Shown: piece after piece, positions 61,842 to 64,000 of the stretch
How positions within the stretch are numbered: position 1 is the stretch's first letter
Layout of the letters: each line of letters starts with the position of its first letter
Origin: Sanguibacter keddieii
Lineage (GTDB): Bacteria; Actinomycetota; Actinomycetes; Actinomycetales; Actinomycetaceae
Length of the DNA stretch: 64,000 nucleotides
Direction of reading: 5' to 3'
NCBI RefSeq assembly: GCF_001064145.1
Contig: NZ_JVOJ01000059.1
Coordinates: 41,510 to 105,509, forward strand
Translations under genes and position numbers: made by a program
The notes under the pieces: model-generated
The model's input: the letters and a program-made list of their open reading frames with translations, nothing else
The model's database searches: none
Told to the model about the DNA's origin: nothing

Positions 61842-63404
61842 ATGGCACCGGCACGCAAGGGTCGTCAGCAGCGAGGGAAGACACATCGCTTACGCCCCGA
61901 ACCCGGCGCCAGCCGTTCCCTGATACGCGGACGCGCCACGACCTCGTCCCCCGCGCTCTCTGACGAACCACTGAGCCCGCAGCCCTCCCCCATCGTCCGC
62001 CGCGTCCCCGAAGGCCCCCAAAACCCGCACGGCGAGGTACCCACCACGACCATGCAGCGCGTGCGTGCATGGCTGTCCAAGCAGGCCCGCTATTCACCCG
62101 CACGCCTCGCTCTGGGCACATTCGCGCTCATCATCGGCGTCATCACAGCGCTCCTGATGTTGCCGATCTCCTCCTCGTCCGACACCCCCGCCCCCTTCGT
62201 CGACGTTCTCTTCACCGCCGTGTCCGCCGTCTGCGTCACCGGCCTGACCACCGTCGACACCGCGACCTACTGGTCCCCCTTCGGGCAGGCTGTCATCGCC
62301 GCCGGCATCGTCGTCGGCGGCCTGGGCGTCATGACCCTCGCGTCGATCCTCGGATTCGCCGTCTCGCGCCACCTCGGCCTCACCCAGCGCATGCTCGCCA
62401 CGCAGGAAACCGGCACCGGCGCCATGGGCCAGATCTCCACGCTCCTCAAAGCCGTTATCGCTACGTCGCTGACCATGCAGGCCCTCCTGGCCGCCATGTT
62501 CCTCCCACGCTTCCTGTCGATGGGCATCGACCCCGTACGCGCCGTGTGGGACGCCGTCTTCATGGCGATCTCCGTGTTCAACAACGCGGGCTTCGTCATC
62601 CTGCCCGAAGGCCTCTCCCCCCACGTCACCGACTGGTGGATGCTCATCCCCATCATCCTGGGCACCACCGTGGGAGCCATCGGCTTCCCCGTCATCATGG
62701 ACGTCGCCAAGAACCTGCGCACACCCCGACACTGGCGGCTCCACACCAAACTCACCCTGTCGACCTACCTGATCCTCGCGTTCGTGGGCGCGCTCGCCCT
62801 CGCGCTCACCGAGTGGAACAACCCCGCGACCCTGGGCGCGATCGACACTCCCTCCAAGATCCTCAATGCCATGCTCGCCGGCGTTAACTCCCGCTCATCC
62901 GGCCTGTCAGCCCTGGACGTCGGTGCCATGCATTCCCAGACCCACTTCGTGCAGGACATCCTCATGATGATCGGCGGCGGCTCCGCATCCACTGCGGGCG
63001 GCGTGAAGGTCACAACTTTTGCCATTCTCGTCCTGGCCGTCATCGCTGAGGCTCGAGGCGACCGCGACATCGAGACCTTCGGACGCCGCATCCCCACGAG
63101 CGCCGTCCGACTGGCGGTTGCTGTGTCGCTGCTGGGCCTGGCGCTCGTGGCCGTGTCCGTGGTCCTCCTGCTGTCAATGACGCACTATTCTCTCGACATC
63201 ATCCTGTTCGAGACCGCCTCCGCGTTCGCGACCGTGGGCCTGTCCACCGGCATTACCCCGATCTTGCCCGTCGGTGCGAAGTACGTGCTGATTTTCCTCA
63301 TGTTTGCTGGCCGCACCGGCTCCATGACGGTGGCAGCAGCCCTCGCCCTGCGCGAGCGCTCCCGCGTCATCCGCATGCCGGAGGAACGGCCGATCATCGG
63401 CTGA
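61842..63404 (+). CDS. Potassium uptake membrane protein, TrkH/KtrB family
   Basis: A 520-residue K+ channel-like subunit. A hydrophilic N terminus of about 85 residues precedes eight or more membrane helices. The four selectivity-filter loops are recognisable: TAVSAVCVTGLTTVD, SVFNNAGFVIL, GVNSRSSGLSALDV and ETASAFATVGLSTGIT (Gly at each filter). MMIGGGSASTAGGVKVTTFA is the KtrB gating-loop helix. ATG 61842 follows AAGGAG. A cytoplasmic TrkA/KtrA partner is not adjacent. Confidence 0.9.
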   Translation: MAPARKGRQQRGKTHRLRPEPGASRSLIRGRATTSSPALSDEPLSPQPSPIVRRVPEGPQNPHGEVPTTTMQRVRAWLSKQARYSPARLALGTFALIIGVITALLMLPISSSSDTPAPFVDVLFTAVSAVCVTGLTTVDTATYWSPFGQAVIAAGIVVGGLGVMTLASILGFAVSRHLGLTQRMLATQETGTGAMGQISTLLKAVIATSLTMQALLAAMFLPRFLSMGIDPVRAVWDAVFMAISVFNNAGFVILPEGLSPHVTDWWMLIPIILGTTVGAIGFPVIMDVAKNLRTPRHWRLHTKLTLSTYLILAFVGALALALTEWNNPATLGAIDTPSKILNAMLAGVNSRSSGLSALDVGAMHSQTHFVQDILMMIGGGSASTAGGVKVTTFAILVLAVIAEARGDRDIETFGRRIPTSAVRLAVAVSLLGLALVAVSVVLLLSMTHYSLDIILFETASAFATVGLSTGITPILPVGAKYVLIFLMFAGRTGSMTVAAALALRERSRVIRMPEERPIIG

Positions 63405-63617
63405 TCGCTGGGGCGGCTGGCACCGTCACAACGTGAGGTCGGGTGGCCTCGTCGCGTGAGGTCCACTAGCGACGGTGAGAAGCGGGGCGACATCCAGCAT
63501 CATCGCTGCATGAGGCCGCGCGCGGCCGGATTCATGAGACCGCGAGAACAACCGGGCAACTCCAAACGGCCGCGCATGTAACGAGTGAGCCACGACGTGG
63601 GCACCGACGCTCGCGCT
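63405..63617. other. Gene-free stretch after trkH
   Basis: No gene seen between the trkH stop and the phased array. Codons do not form a protein-like frame. Confidence 0.4.
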
Positions 63618-64000
63618 TGAAACCCACGACACCAATGCACGGCTCAAACCGCCCAAAACAGGCCGATCCACGCCCACAAAGGCGATGCCGGTTTCACTGC
63701 CCGCGCCAAGCACGCCCGCAAAGGCGATGGCGGTTTCAACCGGCCCACCTCACCGACCCGCAAAGGCGACACCGGTTTCACGGCCAACCCGCGAACGCAA
63801 CCGGTGACACCACCACAAAGCCCCACACAGACCTGCATGAAACCCACAACACCAATGCGCGGCGGCCAACACTCACATTTGAAACCCAGGACACCAATGC
63901 ACGGCTCAAACCGCCCAAAACAGGCCCATTCACGCCCGCAAAGGCGACGCCGGTTTCAACTGGCCCACCTCACCGGCCCGCAAAGGCGACGCCGGTTTCA
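63618..64000. repeat. Phased inverted array, TGAAACC..ATGC and GCAAAGG..TTTCA units
   Basis: 21-bp units: forward at 63618; inverse at 63676, 63718, 63760; forward at 63838, 63880; inverse at 63938, 63980. Adjacent units in a block are exactly 42 bp apart, and each change from forward to inverse spans a 37-bp centre with CAAACCGCCCAAAACAGGCC. The array probably runs past the window end. Confidence 0.85.

Noticed and set aside
61842..61960. Cyclic di-AMP riboswitch upstream of trkH
   Set aside because: The leader is too short and only one 7-bp dyad is seen; no ydaO-type elements.

Overview
The window comes from a high-GC Gram-positive bacterium (Actinomycetota). Complex I sits beside menaquinone genes and a geranylgeranyl-reductase-type enzyme, there is an actinobacterial bS22/helix-turn-helix pair, and there are type VII secretion-type genes. 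Gene content and the oral/mucosal sialic acid cluster fit Actinomycetaceae (Actinomyces/Schaalia). The genus is inferred from memory of gene content; no search was run.

Layout. 1-252: 5' end of murB. 309-2660: an oxidoreductase and an MFS exporter. 2753-12801: sialic acid uptake and catabolism (ABC transporter of the peptide family, nanA, nanK, nanE, a GntR/FadR-type regulator, a sialidase-like protein), with an operator centred in the promoter spacer. 12887-13464: rpmG and tRNA-Met, -Thr, -Tyr. 13563-16701: YajQ, HtpX, ferredoxin-NADP reductase. 16887-35159: geranylgeranyl reductase family, nuoA to nuoN and a polyprenyl diphosphate synthase, nearly all overlapping, one long minus-strand operon. 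35160-36084: gene-poor, with the 3' remnant of a lost gene. 36085-39248: a small type VII secretion-type module (WXG100-like protein with a G8 tract, a Gly-rich partner, an S8 peptidase). 39402-55008: menG, menF, menD, menC, menB, menE and menA, interleaved with an HtrA protease, a GH13 glucosidase and an L,D-transpeptidase. 55128-57381: a second type VII-like module (DUF1023 hydrolase plus lipoprotein). 57469-63404: MFS transporter, ribokinase, small membrane protein, histidine phosphatase, bS22, HTH protein, TrkH. The remainder is repeat-rich.

How it works together. Sialidase, transporter, NanA, NanK and NanE convert sialic acid to GlcNAc-6-phosphate. The men genes, the polyprenyl synthase and the reductase build (and partly saturate) menaquinone, which complex I reduces with NADH. 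menH and menI are not in the window.

Most unusual signals. (1) The word GAGGCCGGGG (long form TCGACGAGGCCGGGG) occurs at least 16 times, both as inverted pairs in terminators and singly inside genes, the same distribution as the DNA uptake sequences of Neisseria and Haemophilus. (2) Arrays of 21-bp units on an exact 42-bp period, arranged as facing inverted blocks around 37-bp centres, at 49.9-50.3 kb and 63.6-64.0 kb. (3) A G8 tract near the start of a WXG100-like gene, where loss of one G would fuse a well-placed start to the rest of the gene. (4) A perfect operator inside the sialic acid promoter, with an exact orphan copy 25 kb away.
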